Below, one piece after another: positions 25,571 to 40,550 of a DNA stretch of 64,000 nucleotides. The stretch comes from Tetrahymena elliotti 4EA (Eukaryota > Ciliophora > Oligohymenophorea > Hymenostomatida > Tetrahymenidae). The DNA lies in contig JH720298.1 of assembly GCA_000231825.2 (NCBI GenBank), positions 364,423 to 428,422 on the forward strand. The letters are read 5' to 3'. The translations under genes and the position numbers were made by a program. The notes beneath the pieces were generated by a model. The model was given only the letters and a program-made list of their open reading frames with translations. It had not been told where the DNA came from and did not search any database. Numbering within the stretch: the first letter of the stretch is position 1; each line of letters starts with the position of its first letter.

Positions 25571-28500
25571 TCATTTTTGCCTGATTGTTAGTTCTCTTAT
25601 ACTTTTTCTATGATTTTCATCTGTAAAGTTTTCTAAAAATAGTCCATCTGCTTAATTTTAATCTTATTTTTTATACTCTTAGCTTTAATATTTTGTTATC
25701 AATTCATAGATTTGATAACAGTTTTAGAACTAAAATCCTGACAATAGAATTTTTAATTGGTTATTGTCTAAAGTTTAGTTTATGCAACCTAGATTAAAAG
25801 AATTATTATCAAATATGTCTGTCAACTATCTTTATGGATTAAGATCTAATTCACCAGATAAGAATCTAATTATAAATCTTCCTATCATTAATTTGAAGTT
25901 CTTTAGTAAATTAATGTCACTAAAGACATACTAAAATAGAGAATTAAATTTCTCATTGGGTTCTTCTATTCTGTACTTATCTTTACAAAACTATACAAAC
26001 TTGTTCATGTTTAGTTCTTCCAATAAATCTATGAAACCTTTTAAGTGCTTTAACAAAATTTATTCTTCTAAGACTTAGTTTATTTTCTAAAAGCTAAAAT
26101 TGATATTCAGCTATTTCATAGCTGTTTTCAAAGTAGTCTCTTTCTACTAGATAGGAGATTACTTGAAAAAAGAAAGGACAGTTAGCATTTTGTAGTAAGC
26201 ATCATTCACAAAATCTTAGTTAGTAAGATTTGACTTCAAATAATCAATTAAGTTTTATTATAAATTTTCTTAAGGGATAATCATCTCATTGCTGAAGGTA
26301 CTCAACTCATTAAAAGATAATAAAAATGAGAATTAAATACTTTTTTCTAAGCTAATACATTTGACAAATTTGAAAACAGTTAATACAATATCTGTTTCAA
26401 GGTTTTCAAATTCATAAATTCTTCTATCATAAATGTAATCACCTTCGTCTAAATCTAAACAAGCAAATTTTTCTATTAATTCTTTTTGTGGCACTTTAAT
26501 TATATTCAAATCAGCCTTTATATCTTGTAAACCTTAAGCTTACAAATTTCCCTAACTATCAAGAAACTGTATCCAAATTTATTAGTATATTTTTTGTACA
26601 TGAGGAATTTATGGATTTTATTAGCAATAAAATAACATATTCTTTATAATTTAGTTTTAGATATCTGATAAATACTTTATCAATATCGTAAACATTGTTT
26701 GGTATTTGTTTGAAAAAATCAAATCAAATAATTTAGTATTAGCATCTATTCTACTGATTAACTAATCTACATTACCACTTTGATATTAAAAGCCATATCT
26801 TTACTAAAAAACCTATTTTTTAAACGAAAAAATGTTAATTTTGATAAATTAGAAAAAATTGATTACTTCGTTCCAGCAAGGAATAAATGTATTCAAATAC
26901 TAATTGTAAAATTATTCTGAAACATCTAACTTAAGCTTATTTAATGCATCTTTTAAATTCATTTCTTTAGAGTCCTTGACTTCAAATTGGTTAGAAAAGT
27001 AAATCATAGTTTGTTAATAAAATGTAATAAATATCTTTAGCGATCTATTCAGAAAATTAAAATAATTGAAATTCAAATATTGAAGTAAATGAGGGAAATT
27101 ATTTTATAAATATTCTAAATTATATTTCTTCATGCTTTCGATTATATTTTCATTACTATTTTTTGTGATGACCCTTAAAGTTTTAGGATTGATTGAGAGA
27201 TAATGATTGTAATTCTAAAAATCATTTATAGTTTAATAGTCCTCTATTATTAATGAAAACAAATCAGTGTAAAGAAGATCAAATTCTTACATTTTTGATA
27301 ATACTTAATTTGAAATTGTCATATTAATCTAAGTTTAATCTGGGTATTAAGTAGCTTAGATATTCATTCCAAGTAAATATTCAATTAAATATTTCATTAA
27401 GTACATAGACTTGCTTTGGTTAAATTATTTTTTGTTCCATAAAATTTAATAAAAGGTCATCATAGAAAGATTAATTTATTCTTCAATGTATTTGTAATAA
27501 TCTTATTGAATAGGAATGTTAAGTATTTTATTAATTTCCAGTATGTCTATATTCTATGCTGTTACTGAATTGTTTTATGTATTATAAATAAATTATTATT
27601 TTGTACTTAGTTAATTTAAAGGGTTATTCTCTTTATATCTTAGTGATAGCTTTAAACTTATGTAGTAGAGTAGATTCATCAAAGCTTGGATTTCGGGTGC
27701 GTTTTAATTGAAACTGTTGAGTGAAGTTTTTGAATCTAGCATTAAACAGAATCCTTTTTCCTATAAAATGCTTTATCTTAACTGATGTTTGTTATCTAAA
27801 TTCTATAGAATTAGAAATGCTTCACTTTGATTTGCTAGAGAAATTTAGATTTAGCAAAAGGAGCAAAAGGCAATCATACTATTGTTTAATTATTAATCTA
27901 CTACTAAGTAATTTTTACATTTGTAACATTAGTAAAGAGATTTTAAGTTATCACCTTAATAAATATTATAGAAATCTATTTATGATTAAACATAATTCTT
28001 CAAGCTAAATGGGTAATATCTTTCATGTTAAATTATTCCATTGAACATTTCTTTAAAAACATTATTGCAATTTTGGATTTAACCGAAAATAATTCTCTCT
28101 AACTCTTATTGAAAATATTAATTTTTGTTTTATTGATAATCTAAATTTTTATGGTTTAAGACATAAAGCTAGTGATAGTTAAATTTGTACTAGAAGAAGC
28201 TATTTAGCCAGAAACAACCTTTCAAATAAAATGATTTTTTTATAAAATCATCAACATTTTTATTTGAAAAGATAATATTCTTAACAATGTAGATTTTCAT
28301 TGGCTAATAATTTAGATTCTGTAAGAATTTTTGTAATGATTGATCTAAGACAGTGTAGTTTTGTTCATATAATCCCTCAACCTCCTTAGAATTTTAACTA
28401 CACTAATTTATCTTTTCGGTTATTAAGCTATTATCTATGCTATACATATTCACTATTTAGTATATAAATTCTCTGAAAACACTTAGATAAATTAATTTTT

Positions 28501-31500
28501 GAAGAGTATGTAGTGATTCGTAATCATGTTCAATTAGAATGTATAAATATTCAACATTTTCATTAGCCTTTTCATTTAAAAGATAAGAGTAAACACAATT
28601 TTACATAGTTTCACTAAATTGTTAGAAAGTATAGTATTCTGTATGGTAGGGTTAGCCATTACTATCTGAGAATAAATCTTAGAAATCCAAATTAAATGAT
28701 TTTTAAATGTTTTCATAGGTTAACGATTTGCCAATTTACTTAAAAACAAGATTTAAGAATATTTTAAATGATTTTGAAATGATTTAATACTATTGAATTT
28801 CATCTAATTCTAATTAAAGTAAAAGCTTGATAAGGCGAGGGCTGAATTCCTTATAATAGTTGTATTCTGTAGAAGTTCTTATGAGTGTTTTCAAAAAGTT
28901 ATTCCATTTTGTTGTAAAAATAATATCAATGTTAATTTATTATTATCCTACTTGAGAAGACATCATTACATCATGATAAAAACTTTAGAAGCATTCTCTC
29001 ATTTCTGTTAGCTCCTTATAGTCTATGCTCATAATTTTATCAAATTTCATATTGGCAAGTAGATTCTTCTTTGAGAGAAGTTCAGTAAATTCCTCACAAA
29101 TGAGATTAACCAATGTAATTTCATGCTTAATACTTTGGTACTCATCGCTTGTATTATTTTTATCAACATATTCTAAAAACTGCTTGGTCAAAGTTGGATA
29201 ATTCTTATTTAAATATTGGTTAACTTAGACAAAGTTAGATGTTGGCTTTAGTTTTTCAAACATGTTAAAAATTATTACTTCTTTTAATAATTTAATTGAT
29301 TCACTCAATTTTAAGTTTCTACTTCTACCAAGCTTTACAAATTCATCTGATAGCTATTCAATCGAAAATCTATAACCCAATAGAAGTTCTCTGAGATCCA
29401 TAATATCTTCTTATAAAATAAAGATTGCTAAGAAGATTGGTATAATGATATCTTCTGATGATTGAATTGGTTTTATATGTACTTTCTCAAACAAGTAATC
29501 TTCATTTTAAATAAATGAGTCTTCATCTTTAGAAATCAAAAGAATAATTCTAGCAATCTGAACATCTAAGAAATTGATTTAATTTGGAATACTATTTTTA
29601 ATATCATCTAATATTTATTGGGAGAACAAACGAACTTAGGTCTTGTATCCTTACAAATTCTCTCTTACAGCATTATACATGTTCAAAAATAGCTCATCTT
29701 GTTAAGTAATAAGACCTTATTTTAAGTGATTGATACTTACTTGATAACTAAGTAAGACTCTGAATATGTTTTCACTTTCACTAATAACAATATTTCTATT
29801 CATGCTTAAAGACTTAAAACTTTCTTATCTGAGAGATTTGTATTTATCAGGAATACTTTTGATTTCTTCTTTAACATAATTTATGTATTCAGGCACTTTG
29901 CATTAAACCATACCATAAGTTAATTTATTTAGTTCTAAATGATAAATAATAATTGATATACTCTTTTCAATCATTTATTAGAATGCTGTCAATACACACA
30001 AATGGAAACTTGAAAACTAAACTGAAAAGCCATTTGGTATCAAGTAATTCAACACTAGGTCATTGAATGTTTCTATTGAATACTCGTATTTCATTATTTT
30101 AAAAATCATGTTAGATATTATTGGTACTAAATCTTCTCTGTAATACTCCTTAAATATTAATACAATTTTATTTAATCTTTCTGATTTATACTCAAATTCA
30201 TTTATTTCTTCATTAGGGGAGTATTTAATTTCTCTAAAAGCATTAGCAAATATTTATAAATCACTCTAAATGTAGTATTCTGTTAATACTTAGTACTTGA
30301 TAACATTTGAAATTAGAATTGTTTTGTTTTTGAAAATATTTTCTAAACATAGATTTTCTTTAATTTCATTATTTAATTCCATATCATGCATATCTTACTG
30401 TTAATTATTAAATAAGTGGAAAGGAGTGAGATCTTCAATGTAATAATGTTCCCATCTACCCTCAATAGGAACCATCTTGTAAACTTCTTCGACTTTTACT
30501 ATAAAAATTACATTTAACTACAAAGAGTCATTTTCATAGTTATCAGGAAACTATGCCTTAACATTAGCAAGGAATTAATCAGCACACTCACTAATCTTTT
30601 ACATTGTGAATACAATTCTATCATATGAGTCTTAACCTGACTTAGACATATCTCCAATAACTAAGAGAATTCTTTGATCAACTCTATTTGAATGATGGTC
30701 TTATTTTAAAAAAGAATATGGTTTTTCAGCCAAATCATCAGTCTGGTTCTTTTTGTACCCAATGGTATAAAACCTTTTGACCTATTATTAAGGGAATTAG
30801 GGTAATCCTTCATTAAGGAAATTAGTGATTCTTTTAGTTAATTCTTATTCAGAAGCTATCTAACTTAAAAATATATTTTCTAATTGAGATGTTCGTTTAT
30901 CAGAAATAAATGCTTAGGGTGAAATTACATTAAACAATCTAACTTAACACTCTTTAGCTTTATTTTAATTGTAAAAGTAAGCCCATTCTGAAATCAGATG
31001 ATCATCATTATTTTCTTTATTTTGTTAATTCATTATTCTGTTTTCTATGAATCCACTAAGACTGAAGTGATACTAGGACTGAATATAAGAGTTTAAGAAA
31101 TTACTTATATTATGCTGATCACCTCTTATAAAAACTGAGAAAAAATCAGTTAAATGAAATATTCTCTTAAAGATATTAGATTAATCCTCTCTTGTTAATT
31201 GACAATCTTCGTTGGAACCTATTGCTTATTATTTCTAAAGTTTGTATTAAAGGTAGAAGTTTTAAATGATTGATTCAACATTAGTGAATTTAAATAAAGG
31301 ATGCTTATCTTGTACAATTTAGTATTATTTTTAGAATAAATTTTTATTAAAGTCTACTGACTTCTAAAATCCTTTTAAAGATTCATTTACTAACTGGATA
31401 TTTTTCATATCTTATGATGATAAAATAACATTATCTTTGAGTAAGTGTTTTTCAAATCTATTCAATAGAGGTCCATCCATTCTATGAATTTAATTTTAAT

Positions 31501-34500
31501 TAACTAAAAGAATAAGCTTGAAATTTTGTGAAACCTCAATGTTACTGCTTTCAGCTCCAAATGATATTTTACAAAAATATTTTCCATTATAGTAACGATA
31601 ACTTTAATTGAGTACTTCATATAAACTTTAGTAAATATTATCTAAATTAAGTAAAGTGACTACCATTCCCTTTTCTATGCAACTTACGATCTTATTAATT
31701 ACATTGTAGCAAGCTTACATTTGCTTGTCCTACTCAAAATCACTTCCTATAAAGAATTAGTGCTCTCTTGAGTGTAATTTTGACTTTAAAAACACAATTG
31801 CATTTTGAACATCATCAGAAATCACCATCAAGTGTCTTGATGTAAAGAACTTAGGCTCTTCATTTAGGTTATGCTCTATGAGTTCAGAAGGCCTAAATTC
31901 ATAAGAATGTTCCATTTTAAGATGAGAAAACACATCTTACAACAGCTATTAAGACTTTTCTAATCCCGAAAAGTGTCTATAAAAAGCTTTTATTATTCTA
32001 TCATTAAGTGATTTAACTGATCCTGAATTCATATCCGACCTCTATTCACTCTCTATAAAACTAATTTCTTCTGAGCATATTTACTTGCAAGCACTGAAGA
32101 AATCTCTTGGCCCATGGAATTATTCAAATTTTTTCTCTTGGTTCTTAAGATTTTAAAGATAATCTAAGTAAATATTTGCTATCTATTTCTATATCTCATA
32201 ATTATTTAGTTAGCTTCTATTAAGCATTTCTTTTTTAAATTCATCCTTTTGTTAATCCTTAATTTCTTCAAAAATACTCTAAAATGTTTCAATCAACTAC
32301 TGACTATTTATATCCATTCTAATTGTTTCAATTATTAAAAAAACTCAATCACCTTAAACACAATAAATGAATGTAAATAATGTTTAAAATAGAAGAAAGA
32401 ATAAGAAAAAAATAAGCATTTTTGATTTTTTACCTATAAACAGTAAGCATTCTATTCATTTTTGAAGCATCAAGTGGCCAATTTGATATACAAGAAACAG
32501 CTATATCTGGTTTTTCTAAAGTTGCATGAAGCACTTTCAGAGGATTGTGAGGAGATATTTCAGCCAAACCTATTTCATCAATATAAACAAGAGAAAGGTT
32601 TTAATGTCCTACTTCTTTTGAGTTGAACCCTTGTTACTTTTTACTAGCTTATTCAAAAACTTCCATAATTCTCTCTGATGTACTTTGTATGTGCCCTTAA
32701 TAATACTAAGGCATAAGTGCTGGATATTTTTTAAATAATTCACTACGTGAGTTGACTCCTTGCATAGACTAAATGAGTAGTCTCAGTGAAAGAGTTTTAG
32801 AACTTCCAGGAGGGCCTTGATTAATTTTTAATATTTGAGCCTTAAAATATTAAATAAAAAGTTACCTATTAAACAAACTGGTATCTTATTGACAATGCAA
32901 ATAAAAAGGATAAATACATTCTACCTAAGTGAGTAATTTTTAGCAATACCGATAGGTACATCTATTTAGTTAATTAAAAATTTCTCAACACACTCACAAC
33001 TTGCTTTCATCTAAGAATAGTTAAGTTCTTTATAAATATTCTGTAGAATTTATAAATATTCTTCTCTCTTCTCTTAAAGAGGGATTCTTACACAATAATT
33101 AATGTAAAATGATAAATAGAGAGCCAGTGGCTGAATACTTTTGTCTTGGATATTTAATTTATTCTGATGACTTAAATTAGAGCTTACTATCAAAAAATTA
33201 ATGTTATTTACTAAAATTGTGACAAATCTTTTGACATCTCTTAAACTACAGGCACTTACCCTACCCATTAGTTTTCTCATGTATTACTAGCTTTTAAATA
33301 CAAGCTCAGATACTTAATTTTTAATAATATCTGTTTTAAAGTTTTCTTATTTAGATTGATAAAGATGTTTATTCATCTGTAATAATATCTAAGTGATATA
33401 TGTCTTTTCATCACGTTCATTTAAACCTCCGTAATTCCATGAAAAGCTATACATACTATCAGGGATTGGATTGACTGTATATTCCAAATCGCTTCCTTTG
33501 ATTTTATTGACTAAATCTTATTTAATTCCTCCATGAATTTGTATCTAGATAATCTTTTGTTGCTCTTCAGACTTGAGTTTATATGGATTTAATGCTGCAA
33601 CAGGAATTATATTATCAGGTAATTTTCTTCCCTTAAGATGCTTGTCTACTATAATTTCTTTGAACAATCCTCCAACTAATTTATTTGTGTTAACCTAATC
33701 AATAATATAACACTTAATCTCTTTTTACATAAATTAATTTTTCTATTACTTCATCAAAGAATAAAACGGTTTTCTTATTTGGATTCTCTTTAAGCTAGCT
33801 TTCAGCGTTTTCTATAAATTCTATTACTTCTGCCTCTGTAACTCCAGCATGAATGATTTTCGTGCTGAAATTAGCCTCTGCTATTAATGAAAGAAGGCGA
33901 ATAAGAGCTGTTTTACCAATACCAGCTTCACCCTATTAATGCGAAAATATTTTTATAAACAATTAAATTTTGAAGAAGTATTTTACCATAATTATAGAAG
34001 GAATTAGTGACCTCATTCTCATAAATATCATTGCTATTTTGAAGAAATTATCCTTTTAAATTATAATTCTCTCCAATTCATTTCTCAATTCAGCATTTAG
34101 TATTTTTTCTAGTGAAATTTCATTTTAATTTACATAAAATCTTTAGATATGTTCATTGCAGAGTGAAATCAACCAATTAACTAGTCTATCTGGACTTTGT
34201 TCTTCATCAAAGTGAAGCAATTTATGCTAGTGCTAGGAATATAGATCCTTAATTGGCTTAGGAGTTGTTTGAGAATTCTAGAAAAATGATGTAATGCATG
34301 GTTATTTTTATTCTTAAAATGTCACAAAATCTTGCAAAAAGCTTGAAAAAGGAATCAAACTTTCTGCCTTATTTGTTAATAGTTATGCATTAGAAATTTA
34401 ATCATTATCTACGAAAGTATTTTTTAAACAAGAAAGAGAGACTTTTCTACACAGTTCAAATGATTTATTAACAATTATTGTTCTTAAGCCTTATCTTAAT

Positions 34501-37500
34501 TGTGATCTTTCAACAACACTAAAAATTAAATATGGAGAACTCTCCATCTTTTACATTTCGTTACCAAATAAGTTGATGAAGTTATTAATCTACCAAAAAT
34601 TAGGATTAATTTAATTAGTAATTAAATATTGAACTAAATATTCATCTAGAAGTTACTAAAATTCATTTCTTTCTATTTCTTTTAAATTATTCAACTCTTG
34701 AACACAGTTTTAATCATCAAAACAAAAGGTATTTGTTGTAAAATATTACTTTAAAAATCTTAAATACTTGTAAGCATAAACTGCTGTTTCATATTTATTA
34801 GCTATTTTAAAGCTATTTAAACACAAATTGTTTATATTGAAAGATATTTAGCTAACTTGAAAATAGTCTTTAATCTATAATGAATTACCTAAGCAATTTC
34901 TCAGCGTGTTATTGATTTCTATAAAGAAAATAGATTAATCACCTAAATGTAAGTAACTTTTTTAGTTAAAGTTAATGCTTTTTAGAACAATCATTTCAAA
35001 TAAAATAAAATTTAAATCAATGTTGTCATTTTCATACAAGTCTATGTGATAAATTCTTTTTTAATCTTCATTATTTTTAATATTTTTCATTAAATACTTA
35101 ATAAAACTTTATTTATTTCCATCCCCATTAGTTGGAATTCTTATTGTCTTTTTATTGTATTACTATTAGCATTTAACTTAGATTGCTTAAGTCTTACCTA
35201 CTCCTGGTTCAACAGAAGTAAAGAAATAGGCATTTTACTATATTTTCTTAATATGTTCTTATTTTTTCAAATTTTCAATACTTCTATCTTGTATTTAATA
35301 GGAATAATCTTGTTTGATTGAACAGAGTCTCTCATTATATAAATCTCTTTTAACAAGGATGTATAATTAATTTAGGAAAGGTTGATCATTTTATAAGTGA
35401 ACAAGTTCATCCAGATAAGAATTAAATGATGAAGAGTATATGATCATAAAGAAATTTTTAGGCTAATCTTCATTTAAATATTTGTATCTTTGGATAAATA
35501 ATTAAACATCCTACACAGTTGTTGACTTTTCACAAAATATGTAATACTGAGATTTCATATTCAATTGATTTTAGTTAAGAACAAATAGTTAATAGAGAGC
35601 TTCTTAAGTAGATGAATACTAAATCAATTTGATTCTTTTTTCATTTCTAAATTTTTATTAAATGTTAAAAAAATAAATATTAAAACTTAATTTGATATTT
35701 TATTACATTTTCATCATTCCTCCTTGATCAATAACTTCCTGATTTTAGGTGATAAATTAAGCTTTTTTTAAATGTAAAAATTAGTTTTAAAAATTTTTTA
35801 TTCAATATAAATACCTATAAATTAAAGTTTATTTTAAGGTTTGCAATTCTTATAGTTTTAGAATGTTTAATATACACTTCTTCCTTCAAAAGGAGTTGTC
35901 TGTACTTAATACTTAATGATTTACTTAAGATAATTGCTAAGATCACATTCATCAATCTCTTTTTACAAGAATTAATTAATTGCAAGATAGCTTGAATAAC
36001 TGATAAAAGAAAATTTAGGATATTGTTTAACAATACAGTCTATTTTGTTCTTCCAATTTTATAGTAAGCCTTTGAATTATTTAAGCTTATTTTCCATTAA
36101 CGTCATGTTTTTTGGATAATTATTGTTCTGGTTATTATAAACATATTATTTTTCTTCAAACAAGAAATAACCATAGCTTATCATTTCTTGTATAATCTAC
36201 TTTAAGTCTTAGGTTAATTCAAGCTACTTTTTGAATTTCTCCATCTTTTATTCTTAGGCTTACATTTACAATTTCTCTTAATCTTATTTAGGAATGTTCA
36301 TTATTAATCTCTGCTAACTTTAAGAAATTTGTTGCTACTTTTCTTATCCAAAAACAGCTTTAATAGAGTTCTTTTCAATGAGAACTCTTGAGCTAATTTC
36401 ATTTATTTCTTGCTCTGAGTAGCTTTTTTCATCACATTCAATTAGAAAAGAAACTGAACTATTTCCAATATCAATTTATATTGTTGTTGAACCATGGCTG
36501 TACATCTTTTTAAGCAGATTTAGGTAAGATTTTTTCTTATCAATATTGTTTTCTATTGAAGCAATTTTATGAAAGTTGTTGATAATTTCTTCCCATTATA
36601 ACACTTTAGAATCTGTTTTTATCTAATTTTGAATTAATTAGTTAAGCTAAATAATAGCTTATAAAATGGATTTTTTATGGGTTATTATATCTTGTTAAGT
36701 TTCTGAGAGTTTCAAAAAAAATTAAGCAAATTCATTCAAAACAGTTAAGAAGCTGCTTAAATCATAGTCATTGTCACCTATAAAATCACGCATATCTAAA
36801 TAGGAGATATTTTTTTATTTGTTCTATTCTGAATGTTTAATTATTTCCTAAGATTAAATCAACATACCCATATTCCTTTAAATATTTTTTTCTTAACCAA
36901 TAACCTAATAATCACGAATAATCTACTCAGGGATTTAAATTTTCATAACTTCTTTTGCAGGTTAGTTTTTGAGGTCTTAAAAATTTGATAGTAAATTTTA
37001 GAGATATTTCATTTGGGTATTTTCATACTAATTCCAATCTAACTATAAAGTATCTCCTACTTTTTAAATGATATCAAAACAATCTAAATAAATAGTTGAT
37101 GTATAGCATTTTTTCATACTTTGTTCTATCTCATTAATATTTTTATTTACCTTTAAAATTGAATGAAATTACTTGATATTCTCTATGATTTAATCTAAAT
37201 TTTCACCCAAATAAGGCTTTAAGCTATTTAAACTTACTTAAACATCAAACAAATAGTAATTATTTTATTACTATTAATTTTATGGTTATTAATTTTGTTG
37301 ATCTTCAATATTTGGCTACATTTAAATTTACATTATTTTTTGTTACTAATTTTCTTCTTTAATATAGTTTTATAGAACTAGGGTAGCTACCTTTCTAAAC
37401 TCATCAAGCCTTTTTATATTTCCTTCTCCGCAATCAAAAATAACTAATCCAAATATTTAAATATTTTCAATCAAATTTAGGATGAGCTGAGAAAAATTAG

Positions 37501-40210
37501 TTAATCGAATTTGAAATATTTAAGCCTCTACATTTTCAGATGGGTTTGCTTGATTTTTTAATTGGAATAATTTAATATCCTTCTCCATTTTCTCCATTTG
37601 TTGATTAAAATGGTTTTTTAGCTGTAATAGAATATTTTGAACTACTTTTGATTCATATATTCGAATGAAATTCTAAGATAAAATATCATATTAGCCTAGT
37701 TGATTAAAAAATTTTGGAATATCTTTTAATTATATTTAATTTATTTGAACTTTTTGCAAATTTTAGTGCTGATTTGGGAAATATTCACAAAATTTATTGA
37801 AGAATATTTTGAATCTCTTTTCTTTGCTTTCAATTTCTTAAATTTATTTTTCTATATTTTAGAATTATATCTGAATGTTGAGTTGCTTCATAATTTCATA
37901 GAAATATTTTTGTTTCAATAAGAGTTTAATTGATTAGATATTGTAATTATTTTGGGAAAGAGATTAACTAACATATTATGCATGTTTTTACATTTTTTGG
38001 TAAAACTCAGATTATAAATCACAAATTCCTAAAAACCTATAAGCAAAATAAGAATTGAAGAGTTCAAAATTATTAATTTCATCTAAAAGAGGTTTTACTC
38101 TTTCAACTGCTAGTTAATCAAATATTTGAAAAACTAAATTTATATTATATTAACTAAATTAAACTTTCTTTGTTTCTTAATAGTTTTTAAAGAAGTCTTC
38201 TTCTGTAGAATTTTCTCTTTTCATTCTTATATATTGTAAATTATTTACTGTAAATTCAAAGAAATTCCTATCTTCTTCATTTAATTAGCTTAAATTATCT
38301 ATATGTGCTAAACTTAGGGTAGTCATGCTCATTATTTTCTTCTCTATAACTTCTATAAGTTTTTATTCAAATTCTTTCATTTAAATATCTGTTATTGCTA
38401 TCTCTGCTTAATTTTTTTAATATTTTTCTTTAAGCAATTTTTCTTTGATTTCAATACTCTGATCTTTTTGATGATTTATTTATTCGTTTTATTAAACATC
38501 TATTTTTTACTTTTAATTAAAAAAATTTTTATTTTTTTATTTTAAAATGTTAAAAAATACCTGCTATCTTATTTGATCATCACTTAAAATATCCTTATCC
38601 CATTAATTATCAGATTTATTTATCATGCTTGGGATTTCTAAAGGTTTAGCCAAGTCTGAATTTTCTTTTGCTTGAATATTCTGGATATCTAAATTTTATT
38701 TTCTTTTGGTTTCTCTTTTTTGTAAAATTTACTTCTACTTTTCTTGTAATTTTTTTAATTAATAAACATACTTAGCTTTCAGTTAGATTAAATCTACTAA
38801 TTTATGACTTAAAATTTATCCTTAAAATTTTTCAAAAAAATTAAAAAGTATAAATCTTAAATTTATAAATGGATTGTAGTTTATTTATTGCTAAATAAAA
38901 TAATCCATTTTTGATTAATCATAAAAAAATTATTATTAAAATTAGTAGTACAAGAATTCAAATTAGAATAAATCAATTTTATATTGATTGCACTTAGAGA
39001 TAAAATATTCTAATATTTTAAATTCTAAAAATTCTTAATTTAAATGATGTAAAGTTAAAATTACATATTCTTTTTCTTCATACTTTTGAATTTTAAAGAC
39101 TTCAGCAATGTCTTTAATGTTATTTAGTATTTCATATGCTTTATTTTTTTGATTTACATATAAAAAATCTTTGATTTTAAATACTTCAGATTCAATTTAT
39201 CTTAGTTAGCTTTCAGGTAACATTTTAAGTATTTCTTTTTAAGTTGATATTAATCTAACCATACCATCTTTTTTATTTTCTAATAGTAAAGTAATAACCC
39301 TTTTTATTTGTAAAATAAAAAGATCTTTGTAATTTAATGTTTCTTTTGAGAAAAGTTTTATATAATAATAAGGATAACTAAGAATGATGCTATTATATTC
39401 TTTTTTATTTAGATGATCTTCAGCTTCTTTACTTGTCCAAGCACAGTGTTCATCTAATAAAATTTTAATTCTTTCCTCTAACTATGTATCTTAAGCATAT
39501 AAATTGATTAGTTTATTTCTGAGTCTTTTTGATTTGTTTTCATCAATATTTTAATTGCTAGCTAAGTAAATATGATAATATCTACTTAAGTTCCTTGCTA
39601 TCTTAACTATATTTTATTTTTTTACGAGTTTCATATCTCCATACTTATTCAAACTATCTAAAAAATCAAAGTATTACTCAATATCTTCTTCATATACTTC
39701 AGTTGTTTTTAATTTCAAGTTAAAAGTATTTAAAGCTTCTTAAGTGAATTATTGAAATAACTGATAAAATTTTCTCTCTTCAATGAATTTTTTCAACTTG
39801 TTTATAATCATCATAGTAGTTTTAGGTTTTAAAAATTGAAGTAAACTTTTTTCTGCATATTTTTATTCAAGTAAGATATAATTTTTAAGACCGAAAAATT
39901 GTTTTTAAACAAACTTTAATGGTGTGTCAAATATATATATATCGTTAATTTACTCTGTTAATGTGTATTCTCTATTTATTTCTTCTGTTTTATATTTATC
40001 TATCTTGTATCTATACTATAATTTGCATCTATCATGAATAACATCATTTGTATTAAAAGATATCATTAAGATATCTTTATGAATACCACTAGTGTTTAAC
40101 TTATGTTTAAATTTACCTTTCTATCTAAATGAAATAACTATTTTTTATTCGTAGATATTTAGATCATCGATAAATATCCAGAAAAAAATGTTCTTAGATT
40201 AATTAGCCAT
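25571..40210 (-). CDS. Gene C: full-length RNF213 (mysterin)-like giant AAA+ protein
   Basis: The most complete paralogue, about 4,700 residues. The start is ATG 40210-40208 (MANQSKNIFF). An open frame runs from there through a Lys/Gln-rich coiled coil to an intron at about 38512-38565. The AAA+ core has GEAGIGKTAL (33910-33933), HAGVTEAEVI, LFFDEVNTNKLVGGLFKEI, then GPPGSSKTLS (about 32790-32818), YQGHIQSTSERI, YIDEIGLAEISP, SNWPLDASKMNRML and further on the conserved MDGPLLNRFEK-type motif. All ATPase motifs look intact. A Cys finger at about 27855-27932 has CYKC and CSFC but lacks the central Cys found in A and B. The C-terminal segment (IGRFIIRFLSGELDLNP) matches gene B (LGRFIFRYLSKEGLAPN), and TGA is at 25573-25571. 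Introns include 32329-32433, one before GPPG, and one near 35650-35812. Expected role: ATP-driven giant ubiquitin ligase, cytosolic or membrane-associated, by family. Confidence 0.8.
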
Positions 40211-40550
40211 TTCTAAGCTCCTATTTCGTTTTGACTGCTTTATTACTTTTCCTACTTTCTTATTTTTAATTAAGGATCTATATTTAACTAAATAATATCC
40301 AATTATCATAAAAGAAGAGGAAAATAAAATATCACATAAAGAAAAGAGTGTTAAATATTCTAACACTATTTTAATAAATAAATAAAAATATTTATTTTTA
40401 ATAAATATCTAAATTTTACTTAATTATGAGATATAAAATAATCATAACGCAAAATTTGAAAAACAAATAATAAAAAAATCGTATGTAAAAAACTATGCAT
40501 TTTTTACATTCAATATAAATTTTCTTCATTGCTTTTAATATTATCAAATT
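40211..40550. other. Short spacer between genes D and C
   Basis: About 340 nt of AT-rich sequence separates the TGA of gene D from the ATG of gene C. It must contain the terminator of one and the promoter of the other; nothing specific is visible. Confidence 0.5.

Noticed and set aside
25571..40210. Dynein heavy chain or midasin as the identity of the giant AAA+ genes
   Set aside because: The signatures HAGVTE, FFDEVNTN, YQGHIQSTSE, IGLAEISPHNPLK and the C-terminal Cys finger fit RNF213; dynein stalk and linker motifs are not seen.
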